64,000 nt of DNA. Origin: Streptomyces gelaticus (GTDB lineage Bacteria; Actinomycetota; Actinomycetes; Streptomycetales; Streptomycetaceae). This document shows, in pieces, positions 41,789 through 50,700 of this stretch. The notes under the pieces were generated by a model. It was not told the origin of the DNA. It saw only the letters and a program-made list of their open reading frames with translations, and ran no database searches. The position numbers and the translations under genes are program-made. The stretch spans positions 62,001 to 126,000 of the forward strand of contig NZ_BMTF01000013.1 in the NCBI RefSeq assembly GCF_014649535.1, read 5' to 3'. Numbering within the stretch: the stretch's first letter is position 1; the number at the start of each line of letters is the position of its first letter.

Positions 41789-41841
41789 TTGCACCCGGCC
41801 TCCTCAATGTGCGCAATCAATGGGCCATGGAGGGGTGTCTG

Positions 41842-43482
41842 GTGATACGACGACGAAGACCCGGCGTGACCGGGCTGCTCGCTGCCTGCTTCGTGATGTC
41901 GCTGAGCTGCGCCGGGGCGAGCGCCCAGGTCGTACCGGCGGCCGGCGCCCAGGGCGCCGGTACGGTCACCCCGACCGTCCACTGCACCCTGCCCGCCGGT
42001 CAGGGCGAGGCGACCGGACCGCAGCAGATGACCGTCGAGCTGTCGCCCGCAGTCGTCGCCCCGGGCGGCAAGGTTCACGCCAAGGTCACCCTCGGCCCGT
42101 CCCCCGCCACCAGCGCCCTCCCCCTGGAGGACGTGCCGACCATCCCCAGCCTCGACCTCGCCATGTCCGGCGGGGCGACCGGCACCGTCACGGTGCGCGG
42201 CGCCGAGTTCACCATGGACATCCCGTCCGGTACGCCCATCGAACTCCCGCCGTACGAGGGCGACTTCCTGGTCCCCGCGAATGCCTCCGGAGACATCTCG
42301 TTCGCCCCGGTCCGTACGCTGACGCAGACCAAGGTGCTCGGCTCGGTCTTCGAGACGCCGTGCGGCGTCGTCGACGGCGGCGGCAGCATCGGCACCGTCA
42401 CGGTTCAGGGCACCGGCTCCGAGCCCTCCACCCTGAGCGCGCCCGCCGACCCCGTACGCCCCAACACCGCTGTGACGCTGGGTGGTTCGGGCTGGACGCC
42501 GGGTGGTGCGCCGGTGCCCTCGCTCTGCTCGGTGGGCGGTGGCGGCTGCGATCCGCTGAAGTTCAGAAGCCACACGCTCACCATCGGCGGTGACGGGACG
42601 CTGAGCGGCACCGCCACCCTCGCCGAGGCCGGTGCGGTGCCGGACGGCACGTACGAGGTGAAGGTCAACGACGGCACGAAGGAGGCCACGGCTCCGCTCA
42701 CCGTCAGGGCCGTCGCGGCCGGCGACCGCGAGATCTCGCTGTCGCGGAGCAGCGGCCCGGTCGGCAGTGTGATCACGGTCAGCGGCAAGAACTACAACCC
42801 GGACCGCTGGATCAATGTCATCGGCCTCGACGCGTCGGGCACCGGGATCGACGACAGCGCGGTCTACGTCAAGAGCGGCCCGGACGGCACCTTCGCCGTC
42901 GAGTTCACCGTGGTCTCCGAGGCCGTCGTCGCAGTCCAGGCGGACGAGGGCAACGACCCGGCGACCGTACGGACCGCGCCGTTCACCGTCTCCACCGGCG
43001 GGGGAGGGGACGGCGGCAGCGCCGACCAGCGGCTGAACACCTCGGTCAGGGCCGGGACGCTGTCCATGGTCCAGGACGGTGACACCGTCGACTTCGGTAC
43101 GACGGTCCTGGGCACCGGCAGCGGTGTGCAGCGCTCCCGGCTCAACCGGGTCGAGGTGGAGGACGCCCGCGGCGTCGACAGCGGATGGTCCCTGACCGCC
43201 ACCCTCACCGGCTTCACCAGCGCCGACGGCGGCACCATTCCGGCCGGCGCCGTCCGCTGGACACCCAGGTGCGCGGCGCAGCACGGCAGCGTGGGGGTGC
43301 CGGTGGCCGGATCGCCCGCCGCGCTCGGGAGCGGGGCGGCGAGTCTCTGCCGGATGGATCCGGACGGCTCCCGTCCGTTCACCGGTGGCCGGTTCGACGC
43401 CGACGCCGATCTCACCCTCACCGTCCCCGGATTCACCCGGCCCGGAGATTACAGCGCCACTCTCACCCTCACGCTTCTCTGA
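41842..43482 (+). CDS. secreted surface protein with beta domains, WxL-like C-terminus
   Basis: This 546-residue protein has a signal peptide (TGLLAACFVMSLSCAGASAQ). Residues about 45-210 form a domain shared with the next gene (PTVHCTLPAGQGEATGPQQM, then DLAMSGGATGTVTV). An Ig-like or IPT-like region follows with two further domains. The last 70 residues, ending PGFTRPGDYSATLTLTLL, resemble the C-terminus of WxL cell-wall-binding domains. It is probably exported and held at the cell surface. The GTG at 41842 follows GGAGGGG; ATGs at 41809 and 41827 are alternatives. Its partner gene starts 124 bases downstream. Confidence 0.78.
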   Translation: MIRRRRPGVTGLLAACFVMSLSCAGASAQVVPAAGAQGAGTVTPTVHCTLPAGQGEATGPQQMTVELSPAVVAPGGKVHAKVTLGPSPATSALPLEDVPTIPSLDLAMSGGATGTVTVRGAEFTMDIPSGTPIELPPYEGDFLVPANASGDISFAPVRTLTQTKVLGSVFETPCGVVDGGGSIGTVTVQGTGSEPSTLSAPADPVRPNTAVTLGGSGWTPGGAPVPSLCSVGGGGCDPLKFRSHTLTIGGDGTLSGTATLAEAGAVPDGTYEVKVNDGTKEATAPLTVRAVAAGDREISLSRSSGPVGSVITVSGKNYNPDRWINVIGLDASGTGIDDSAVYVKSGPDGTFAVEFTVVSEAVVAVQADEGNDPATVRTAPFTVSTGGGGDGGSADQRLNTSVRAGTLSMVQDGDTVDFGTTVLGTGSGVQRSRLNRVEVEDARGVDSGWSLTATLTGFTSADGGTIPAGAVRWTPRCAAQHGSVGVPVAGSPAALGSGAASLCRMDPDGSRPFTGGRFDADADLTLTVPGFTRPGDYSATLTLTLL

Positions 43483-43605
43483 GCAAGGAAACGAAAAGTA
43501 CCTCCGGACGCCCGCCCGCTCCTTCTCGCATCGGAGCGGGCGGGCGTCGCCATTCCGCATTCGGAGAATTCCCGCAGCAGCGCACGACACCCATGGAGGA
43601 GCAGC

Positions 43606-45618
43606 ATGCTTGCTGGACGATCGAGAAGAACGGAAAGACCGGGTGCGGTGTTACGCCGTGCCGTGGCCCTCACCGCCGGGGCCGTGCTCGTCTGGACCGG
43701 TGGCACCTTCGCTCTCGCGCCCGCCGCCGAGGCCGGCACCGTCACCCCGACCGTCCACTGCAGCCTGCCCGCCGGTCAGGGCGAGGCGACCGGGCCGCAG
43801 CAGATGAGCGTCGACCTCTCGCCGTCGATCGTCGATCCGGGCGGCAAGGTCCATGCCAAGGTCACCCTCGGCCCGTCGCCCGCCACCAGCGGCCTCAGCC
43901 TGAACGACGTACCCACCACCCCCAGCATCGACCTCGCCATGTCCGGTGGCGCCACCGGCACGGTCACCGTCACCGGCCCCCAGGTCAACCTCGACATCCC
44001 GTCCGGCAAGCCCATCGAAATCCCGCCGTACGAAGGGGACTTCATCATCCCCGCCGATGCGAGCGGCCCGATCTCCTTCACCCCGGTGCGCAATCTGACG
44101 CGTACGAAGGTGCTCGGCTCCACCTACGAGACCCCGTGCGACGTGGTGAGCGGAGGCGGCTCCATCGGCACGGTGACCGCCGAGGGCACCGCGGGCCATC
44201 CGGCCACCCTGACCGCGCCCGCCACCGCCGTCCGGCCGTCCACCGCCGTCACCCTGTCCGGCAGCCTGTGGACCGCGGGCGCCACCCCCGTACCGTCGCT
44301 GTGCGCGGCGGACGGCGGCGGCTGCGACCCCGCCAAGTTCGTCTCCGGCACGCTCGCGATCAGCGGCTCCGGGGAACTGTCCGGCAGCGCGGTGCTCGCC
44401 GCCGCGGGCGCCGTGCCCGACGGCTCGTACCTGGTGAAGGTCGGCGACGGTACGAAGGAGGCGACCGCGCCGCTGACCGTCAAGGCCTTCGTGCCCGCCG
44501 GGCCGCGGGCCATCGCGCTCTCCCGTGCCGGGGCGCCGCTCGGCAGCGTCATCTCCGTCACCGGCAGCAACTACTTCCAGGACCGGTGGATCAACATCGT
44601 CGGCCTGGACGCGGGCGGGGCGACGCTCGACGACACCGCCGTCTATGTGAAGAGCACCCCCGACGGCACGTTCGGCGCCGAGTTCACCGTCTCCGACCCG
44701 GCCATCGCCTCGATCCAGGTCGACGAGGGCAATGATCCGGCCACTGTGCTGACCACACCGTTCACCGTGACGGACGCCTCCGCGACGCTCTCCGCGGGCG
44801 CGGCGAAGGTCAAGCCGGGCGGCACGATCGCCCTCTCCGGCGGCGACTGGCCGACCGGCACCACGCCCGCCGCCGCGCTCTGCGGAGCCGACGGCGGCTC
44901 CTGCGACGGCGCCCGGATCAGCGGCTCCACCCTCAGGATCGGCGCCGAAGGCACGCTCGCCGGTACGGTCACCGTCGCCGGGTCCGTCCCGCGCGGCGTC
45001 TACACGCTCCAGGTCACCGCCGGCGGAGCGCAGGCCGTCACCCCGCTGACCGTCGCCCCGTCCTTCGTCGTGCTCAGCCCTTCGGCCGGTCCGAAGGGCA
45101 CCGCGGTCACCGTCGTCGGGCAGGGCTTCGCGAAGGTCGCGACGGTGTCCGTCGTCGGGCTGCGGGCCGACGGATCGCAGACGTCCGACCCGGTGAGGAC
45201 CAAGGTGGTCGGGCTGGACGGGGCGTTCTCGCAGACCTTCACGGTCAACGCCGCCGACACCGTCGCCATCCGGGTCCGGGAGGTCCTCGTCAACCCGCGT
45301 ACCGAGACAGCGGCGTTCACCGTCCAGGACGGCACCGCCCCCGCCGGCCCGTCCTTCGCGCTCTCGCCGCCCGAGGGGCCCGTCGGCACGACGGTCCAGG
45401 TGACCGGCCGCTCCTTCGCCCCCGTCGCCACGGTCTCGGTGACCGGCCGCACCGCGGACGGGAAGCGGACCGCCGATCCGTACGTCACCCGGGTCGTCGG
45501 ACTCGACGGCACCTTCGCCCTCGACTTCACCGTCCGCGACCCGGCGACGAAGTCGATCCGGGCCTGCGAGGTGCTCGTGAACGGAAAAATTGCGCAACAG
45601 TCGTTCACCGTGAGTTAA
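43606..45618 (+). CDS. secreted surface protein with repeated IPT/TIG-like domains
   Basis: This 670-residue paralogue of the preceding protein starts MLAGRSRRTERPGAVLRRAV with a signal peptide (LTAGAVLVWTGGTFALAPAA). Residues about 45-210 match the neighbour's first domain at most positions (GGKVHAKVTLGPSPATS). Four tandem beta domains follow, with the repeated pattern SPSAGPKGTAVTVVGQGFA, then VVGLDGAFSQTFTV (IPT/TIG-like). It ends without a WxL-like domain or cell-wall sorting signal. GGAGGAG precedes the ATG. The paralogy points to tandem duplication with later domain gain or loss. Confidence 0.78.
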   Translation: MLAGRSRRTERPGAVLRRAVALTAGAVLVWTGGTFALAPAAEAGTVTPTVHCSLPAGQGEATGPQQMSVDLSPSIVDPGGKVHAKVTLGPSPATSGLSLNDVPTTPSIDLAMSGGATGTVTVTGPQVNLDIPSGKPIEIPPYEGDFIIPADASGPISFTPVRNLTRTKVLGSTYETPCDVVSGGGSIGTVTAEGTAGHPATLTAPATAVRPSTAVTLSGSLWTAGATPVPSLCAADGGGCDPAKFVSGTLAISGSGELSGSAVLAAAGAVPDGSYLVKVGDGTKEATAPLTVKAFVPAGPRAIALSRAGAPLGSVISVTGSNYFQDRWINIVGLDAGGATLDDTAVYVKSTPDGTFGAEFTVSDPAIASIQVDEGNDPATVLTTPFTVTDASATLSAGAAKVKPGGTIALSGGDWPTGTTPAAALCGADGGSCDGARISGSTLRIGAEGTLAGTVTVAGSVPRGVYTLQVTAGGAQAVTPLTVAPSFVVLSPSAGPKGTAVTVVGQGFAKVATVSVVGLRADGSQTSDPVRTKVVGLDGAFSQTFTVNAADTVAIRVREVLVNPRTETAAFTVQDGTAPAGPSFALSPPEGPVGTTVQVTGRSFAPVATVSVTGRTADGKRTADPYVTRVVGLDGTFALDFTVRDPATKSIRACEVLVNGKIAQQSFTVS

Positions 45619-45952
45619 CGACAGTTCAATTCCGGTGCGCGAAGTGCCGTGAAGGCGTCGGCCGACCTGGACGCGCGTAGACCTCCGGGCTTCGGCCGGC
45701 GCCGCGCTGACCGGCGCTTATGCTGCTTCAAGACAACCTTGCCCCGGGCGACGCCCGGATTCTGGACGAGGTCTTCCGCTGAGCGGACTCGCTCGCTACT
45801 GTCCAAAAAATGAACGCCCCGTGGCAGAGCCGCTCCGGGGCGCAGCCGGTGCCTGGTTAGGCCGGCGGCCTCTCCGTGCGTCGCCGCTGGGACCGGCGGC
45901 GCACATTCCGTGGGAACCGGCCGCTGCCGCTGATCAAAGAGGAGGGGGCGTC
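45619..45952 (+). other. intergenic region before the IclR gene
   Basis: These 334 bases hold no credible gene. The region includes a small hairpin CCGGGCG-ACG-CCCGG near 45745-45760 and a TACTGT box at 45797-45802, shortly before the regulator. An open frame starting at 45821 is in phase with the IclR protein but lacks a ribosome-binding site. Confidence 0.35.
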
Positions 45953-46594
45953 GTGACCGCGGAAACCTCCCAGACGCTCGACCGGGGCCTGAGGGTCCTC
46001 AAACTGCTTGCCGACACCGACCACGGCCTGACCGTCACCGAGTTGTCCAACAAACTGGGTGTCAACCGGACCGTGGTCTACCGTCTGCTCGCCACCCTGG
46101 AGCAACACGCCCTGGTGCGCCGCGACTTGGGCGGCCGGGCCAGGGTGGGCCTGGGTGTGCTGCGCCTGGGCCGCCAGGTGCATCCGCTCGTACGGGAAGC
46201 CGCGCTGCCCGCGCTGCGGTCGCTCGCCGAGGACATCGGGGCCACCGCCCATCTCACGCTGGTCGACGGCAGCGACGCGCTGGCCGTCGCGGTCGTCGAG
46301 CCGACCTGGACCGATTACCACGTGGCCTACCGGGCCGGATTCCGCCACCCGCTGGACCGGGGCGCCGCGGGCCGGGCGATCCTCGCCGCCCGCCAGAAGC
46401 CGGTCGGCGAGACCGCCTTCACCCTCACCCACGGCGAGCTGGAAGCCGGGGCGAGCGGGGCCGCCGCCGCGCTGATGGGGGTGACCGGGGTCGAGGGCAG
46501 CGTGGGCGTGGTGATGCTCACGGACTCCATACCCGAGCGCGTCGGCCCCCGCGTGGTGGACGCCGCCCGGGAAGTGGCGGACGCGCTCCGGTAG
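45953..46594 (+). CDS. IclR-family transcriptional regulator
   Basis: This 213-residue protein has an N-terminal winged helix (about 10-70: RGLRVLKLLADTDHGLTVTELSNKLGVNRTVVYRLLATLEQ). The C-terminal IclR effector domain is shorter than usual (VYRLLATLEQ to the end). The HTH is clear and the effector domain keeps HPLDRGAAGRAILAA. It probably represses a catabolic gene and is released by a small ligand. GAGGAGGGGG precedes the GTG at 45953. The target is not obvious from the neighbours. Confidence 0.88.
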   Translation: MTAETSQTLDRGLRVLKLLADTDHGLTVTELSNKLGVNRTVVYRLLATLEQHALVRRDLGGRARVGLGVLRLGRQVHPLVREAALPALRSLAEDIGATAHLTLVDGSDALAVAVVEPTWTDYHVAYRAGFRHPLDRGAAGRAILAARQKPVGETAFTLTHGELEAGASGAAAALMGVTGVEGSVGVVMLTDSIPERVGPRVVDAAREVADALR

Positions 46595-46715
46595 GGGGCG
46601 ATGGGCCGGGGAACCGGTGGGCCCGGCGGGCGGACCGGCCGGAAGGGCCCTGCGGGGCCCGGCCGCGTACGGGGCGTCTGGCCCGTGCGTCCGGCCCGGC
46701 GGTTAGATTGGGCGG

Positions 46716-47504
46716 GTGCTCTCTCGTCTCTCGCGCCCCCGCGCCCTCGCTCTGTGCGCTCTGCCCGTCCTCGCCCTGTTCGGTGTGGCCGCGTTCGCAC
46801 CGCTGCCGTTCACCCTGGCGCAGCCCGGCTCGACGGCGAATGTGCTCGGGAAGGATCACGGCACGCCCGTGATCAGCATCAAGGGCGCACCGACCCGCCC
46901 CACCGAGGGCGAGCTGCGGATGACGACGATCCTCGCGACCGGGCCGACCGCCGATGTCGGCCTCGGTGATGTGATCGACAGCTGGTTCCGTACGGACCGG
47001 GCGGTCCTGCCCCGTGAATCCGTCTACCCGAGCGGTGGCTCCGAGAAGGAGATCGAGAAGCACAACCTCGAGGACATGCAGAAGTCGCAGGACTCCGCGG
47101 TCGACGCCGCCCTGAACTACCTCGGGAAGAAGCCCGGCTCGGTCGATGTGACCCTGCACCTCGCCGATGTGGGCGGCCCCAGCGCCGGTCTGTTCTTCGC
47201 GCTCGGCATCGTCGACAAGCTCGACGGCGACGGTTCGGGCGGCGATCTCACCGGCGGCCGCACCGTCGCGGGCACCGGCACCATCCAGGCGAACGGCGCG
47301 GTCGGCGCGGTCGGCGGGGTGTCCCTGAAGACCCAGGCGGCACACCGCGACGGGGCGACCGTCTTCCTCGTGCCGAAGGCGGAGTGCAGGGAGGCGCGCG
47401 CCGAGCTCCCCAAGGGGATGCGGCTGATCCCGGTCACGACGCTGAAGAGCGCGGTGTCCTCGTTGAAGGCGCTGGAGCAGGGCCACAAGGTCCCGAGCTG
47501 CTGA
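46716..47504 (+). CDS. membrane-anchored Lon-type serine protease domain protein (YlbL-like)
   Basis: This 262-residue protein begins with a basic N-terminus and a hydrophobic helix (ALALCALPVLALFGVAAFAP) that anchors or exports it. The C-terminal Lon proteolytic domain carries VGGPSAGLFFALGIVDKLDG, with the serine of the Ser-Lys dyad. The lysine is in GAVGAVGGVSLKTQAAHRDG, and VFLVPKAECREA follows. Related proteins carry a PDZ domain; I cannot see a full PDZ here. Family members are thought to act as extracellular proteases. Its last 71 bases overlap the convergent MFS gene. Confidence 0.85.
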   Translation: MLSRLSRPRALALCALPVLALFGVAAFAPLPFTLAQPGSTANVLGKDHGTPVISIKGAPTRPTEGELRMTTILATGPTADVGLGDVIDSWFRTDRAVLPRESVYPSGGSEKEIEKHNLEDMQKSQDSAVDAALNYLGKKPGSVDVTLHLADVGGPSAGLFFALGIVDKLDGDGSGGDLTGGRTVAGTGTIQANGAVGAVGGVSLKTQAAHRDGATVFLVPKAECREARAELPKGMRLIPVTTLKSAVSSLKALEQGHKVPSC

Positions 47505-48786
47505 TCTCCCCGGCCGGTGACGGTACGGGCACGCGCTCGGCCCCCGCCCCCGCCCCGTCCATCGTGCGCCACACCGGGAAGACCAGCGGACCCAGCGTCG
47601 CCAGCAGGTACACCCCGCCCATCGCCAGCAGCGCGCCCCGTACACCCGTGCTCTCCACCAGCAGGCCGGCCGCCAGACCGCCCACCGGCAGGGCCAGCTC
47701 GCAGCCCGCCGTGATGACCCCGGAGACCCGGCTGCGCAGCTCGTCGGGGACCGTTCCGTAGATCACCGTCGTCAGGATCGGGTTCAGTACCCCGCCCGCG
47801 ACACCGCTCAGCGCCATGGTCACGGCGAGCGGCAGTGTCGTCCCGGTCAGCGCCGCGACCACGTACCTGGGCGCGCCGCACAGCACCACGCACACCGTGA
47901 ACACGGCCCACCGCGAGAAACGGTGCCCGACCGCCCCGTACAGCAGCGCCCCGGTCAGTCCGCCCGCGCCGAACAGTGCGGTGAGCAGCCCGATGTCCCC
48001 GGCCCCGCCCAGCTCGGCGGCGGCGTGCACCGGCAGCAGGACCGCGTTCCACCCCTGGTCGGTGCCGTTCATGAACAGGACCATCACCACGACCGCCAGC
48101 AGCAGCCGGTGGCCCAGCAAGTAGGCGAAACCCTCGCGCAGTTCGGTGCGGTACGCGCGCAGCGAGACCGGGACCGCGGCCTTGCGGGGCTCGGCCGCGC
48201 GCACCCCCCGTACGCCTGCCGCGATCAGCAGCGCGGAGGTCAGATACGTCACCGCGTCCAGCAGCAGTACGGTCTCCGCGCCGACGAACGCGATCAGTAC
48301 GCCGGCCAGTGCCGCCCCCGCCATCCGGGCGCCGCGCGAGACGGCGTCGAAGAGGCTGGCGGCACGGGTGAGGGTGATGCCGGCGTGCTCGGCGAGATCC
48401 GGCACCAGGACGTAGCGTGCGGTGTCGCCCGGGGTGTGCACGAGCCCGCCGACCGCCATCAGCGCGCACAGCATCCAGAAGTCCAGGGCGTTCGCGTAGT
48501 GCAGCAGCGGGACGGCGGCGACGGAGAGGCCGCACACCAGGTCGGACGCGACGGAGACCCGGCGCCGTCCGATCCGGTCGATGACGGGGCCGCCGATCAG
48601 GGCGGACACGACGATCGGCAGCGTCGCGCAGAAGGCCACGACGCCGGCCCGGCCCGCGCTTCCCGTGGTCTCCAGCACGAACCAGGGAACGCCGATCAGG
48701 GTGAGTGAACTACCGGCCCTGGATATGGAGTTGGCGGTGAGTACGGCGGTGAGCGGAATGCGGCTGCGGTCCCCCCGGCCGTTCAC
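47434..48786 (-). CDS. MFS transporter
   Basis: This 450-residue protein has about 12 hydrophobic helices and motif A as PVIDRIGRRRVSVASDLVCG. The helix patterns place it with the MFS enterobactin/macrolide exporters (IPLTAVLTANSISRAGSSLT). The C-terminus is short and polar. Its GTG start overlaps the stop of the small upstream gene (GTGA), and an ArsR gene lies upstream of that, so all three form one unit. The C-terminal 23 codons overlap the Lon-domain gene on the other strand. Confidence 0.88.
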   Translation of the reverse strand: MNGRGDRSRIPLTAVLTANSISRAGSSLTLIGVPWFVLETTGSAGRAGVVAFCATLPIVVSALIGGPVIDRIGRRRVSVASDLVCGLSVAAVPLLHYANALDFWMLCALMAVGGLVHTPGDTARYVLVPDLAEHAGITLTRAASLFDAVSRGARMAGAALAGVLIAFVGAETVLLLDAVTYLTSALLIAAGVRGVRAAEPRKAAVPVSLRAYRTELREGFAYLLGHRLLLAVVVMVLFMNGTDQGWNAVLLPVHAAAELGGAGDIGLLTALFGAGGLTGALLYGAVGHRFSRWAVFTVCVVLCGAPRYVVAALTGTTLPLAVTMALSGVAGGVLNPILTTVIYGTVPDELRSRVSGVITAGCELALPVGGLAAGLLVESTGVRGALLAMGGVYLLATLGPLVFPVWRTMDGAGAGAERVPVPSPAGEISSSGPCGPAPAPSTRTPRSSAS

Positions 48787-48980
48787 GCCGAACCGGTTGC
48801 GACGGAGGCGTGACCGGGGTGGCGGGGCAGGACGCGCAGCCCCAGATCGACGAGGGCCCAGCCCAGCCGGGTGCGCAGCCCGGTGTGCGAGGCGGCCGGC
48901 GTGCGGCCGGACTCCGTGGCGCGGAGCCGCAGTTCGGCGGAGCGCAGCTGGTGCAGCAGCAGATGGGTGTCGGAGTGCAT
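48783..48980 (-). CDS. 65-residue conserved-looking small protein
   Basis: MHSDTHLLLHQLRSAELRLR begins a basic, Arg/His-rich, partly helical protein that contains WALVDLGLRVLPRHPGHA. No signal peptide or known domain is seen. It starts 46 bases after the ArsR stop and overlaps the MFS gene start (GTGA), which shows that it is translated as a coupled middle gene. Family unknown. Confidence 0.6.
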   Translation of the reverse strand: MHSDTHLLLHQLRSAELRLRATESGRTPAASHTGLRTRLGWALVDLGLRVLPRHPGHASVATGSA

Positions 48981-49026
48981 GACGGTGTCCTTCCGGTCGG
49001 GAGGGGCTCGTTGCCCGTCGGGCTGG

Positions 49027-49617
49027 TTACTCCGCGGGGCGCGGGAAGAGGTGCACATGGCTGCGGACGTTGGCCGATCCCTCGGTGCCCTCCGGGACGC
49101 GGCCCCGGTAGCTCTCGATGAGTTCGTGGATCTTCCCGATCAGCTCCTCGGAGAGTTCGGGGGTGAGGCGCACCTGGAAGTCGCTGATGTCCCAGCCCTC
49201 GCGCCATTCCTCGGGCCATTCGCGCATGGTGCCGATCCAGGTGTTCAGCTCCTGGGCGTGCGAGGTGGCCATCTCGTGGAGTACGACGTCGACCGCGCCG
49301 CGCACCTCGGGATCCGGGTGGGTCAGGAATCTGCCGCTGTCGAAGACGGTGCCCCGGTGCGCGGACCGCCACCAGCGCTCGCGGCCCTTGCCGAGCTCCG
49401 GGTCGTCCTCGACGAAGCCGTAGGCGGCCAGCTGCCGGAGGTGGTAACTGGTGGCGCCGCTGGACTCGCCGAGCCGGGCGGCGAGACCGGAGGCGGTGGC
49501 GGGACCGTACTCCCGCAGGGCGGCCAGCAGGCGCAGCCGCAGGGGGTGGGCCAGCCCGCGCAGGGTGCGGGCATCGACCTTGTGGAGGTTCTCGGCGTCG
49601 TCGTGTGGTGCGGGCAT
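49027..49617 (-). CDS. ArsR-family helix-turn-helix regulator
   Basis: This 196-residue protein has an N-terminal winged helix (about 10-90: LRGLAHPLRLRLLAALREYG, then ESSGATSYHLRQLAAYGFV). It then carries a C-terminal extension of about 100 residues typical of the larger actinobacterial ArsR/HTH_20 regulators that control MFS exporters. No metal-binding cysteines are seen, so the ligand is probably organic. Three TTGCAA boxes upstream are the likely binding sites. It leads the unit with the 65-residue gene and the exporter. The ATG at 49617 was chosen over 49638. Confidence 0.88.
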   Translation of the reverse strand: MPAPHDDAENLHKVDARTLRGLAHPLRLRLLAALREYGPATASGLAARLGESSGATSYHLRQLAAYGFVEDDPELGKGRERWWRSAHRGTVFDSGRFLTHPDPEVRGAVDVVLHEMATSHAQELNTWIGTMREWPEEWREGWDISDFQVRLTPELSEELIGKIHELIESYRGRVPEGTEGSANVRSHVHLFPRPAE

Positions 49618-49631
49618 GGGTGAACCATAGA

Positions 49632-49666
49632 GTTGCAATGCTTTCTTTGCAACAGATTCTTTGCAA
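49632..49666. promoter_or_regulatory. triple TTGCAA operator
   Basis: TTGCAA occurs at 49633-49638, 49647-49652 and 49661-49666, each spaced 14 bases. The first two also form a 7-bp inverted repeat (GTTGCAA/TTGCAAC). The regular spacing just upstream of the ArsR gene suggests autoregulatory sites. Confidence 0.6.
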
Positions 49667-49719
49667 GGAAATCTCTGTAGGGCGTCACCCGGGGGAGGGC
49701 CGCGACAGAGACTCCCGGC

Positions 49720-50700
49720 TCAGCCCTGCTTGATGAACCCCTCCTGGATCAGCCAGTCCTTCGCCACCTTGTGCGGGTCCTGCCCGTCCACGTCCACCTT
49801 GGCGTTGAGCACCTGGGCGACCTCGGTGGTCAGCTTCTTGCTGACCGGGTCGAGCAGCGCGGCGATCTGCGGATACTTCTCGAAGGTCTTGGTGTGGATC
49901 ACCGGCGCCGCGTTGTAGTTGGGGAAGAAGTGCTTGTCGTCCACGAGCACTTCGAGGTCCATCGCCTTGATCCGGCCGTCCGTGGTGAACACCTCGCCCA
50001 GCAGGCAGGAGTCGGACTTCGAGACCTGGGTGTAGATGATTCCGGCGTCCATCTTCTTGATGTTGGCGGCCGGGAGCGACATCCCGTAGGCCTTCTCCAT
50101 GCCCGGCAGCCCGTCGTCACGGGAGGCGAACTCGTTCTCCACGCAGATCGTCACCGCCGACGGGTCCGTCTTCGACAGCGCCGCGACGTCGGAGAGCGTC
50201 TTCAGGTGGTACTTCGCGTTGTTCTCCCGGCTGATGGCGAGCGCGTAGGTGTTGTTGAGCGTGGACGGCGGCAGCCAGGTCACCCCCGTACCGCGGTCCT
50301 CGTCGCGGACCGCCTCCCACTGCTTCATCGGATCGGGGATCGGCTTCGCATGGCCCAGATAGGTGATCCAGCCGGTGCCGGTGTACTCGTACATCGCGTC
50401 CGCGCCGCCCTTGATGATCGCCTCGCGCGCACTGATCGAGCCGGGCAGGTTCGTCCGGTCCAGGACCTCCGCGCCGGCGGCCTTGAAGACCAGGCCGATC
50501 ATCTGGCCCAGGATGATGTTCTCGCTGAAGTTCTTCGAGGTGACCGTCAGCGAGGCACCGGCCAGCGGCTTCCCCCGGCCGACCGAGCCCGGCTCCACGT
50601 CGTCCACCATCGGCGAGCCGCTCTTCAGCCCGCACCCCGAGAGCATCAGCGCCAGCGCCACCGCCCCCATCAGGCCGGTTCGTACCTTCCGCGGCCCCAT
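49720..50700 (-). CDS. glycine betaine/choline-type substrate-binding lipoprotein
   Basis: This 326-residue protein has a lipobox (LMLSGC, Cys near residue 23). The mature domain has the OpuC/ProX pattern: LTVTSKNFSENIILGQMIGL, SAREAIIKGGADAMYEYTGTGW and LKTLSDVAALS. The Trp/Tyr-rich positions are typical of quaternary-amine binding. It captures an osmoprotectant for uptake. It is the last gene of a four-gene unit in the order permease, ATPase, permease, binding protein (reading on the minus strand). Confidence 0.92.
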   Translation of the reverse strand: MGPRKVRTGLMGAVALALMLSGCGLKSGSPMVDDVEPGSVGRGKPLAGASLTVTSKNFSENIILGQMIGLVFKAAGAEVLDRTNLPGSISAREAIIKGGADAMYEYTGTGWITYLGHAKPIPDPMKQWEAVRDEDRGTGVTWLPPSTLNNTYALAISRENNAKYHLKTLSDVAALSKTDPSAVTICVENEFASRDDGLPGMEKAYGMSLPAANIKKMDAGIIYTQVSKSDSCLLGEVFTTDGRIKAMDLEVLVDDKHFFPNYNAAPVIHTKTFEKYPQIAALLDPVSKKLTTEVAQVLNAKVDVDGQDPHKVAKDWLIQEGFIKQG

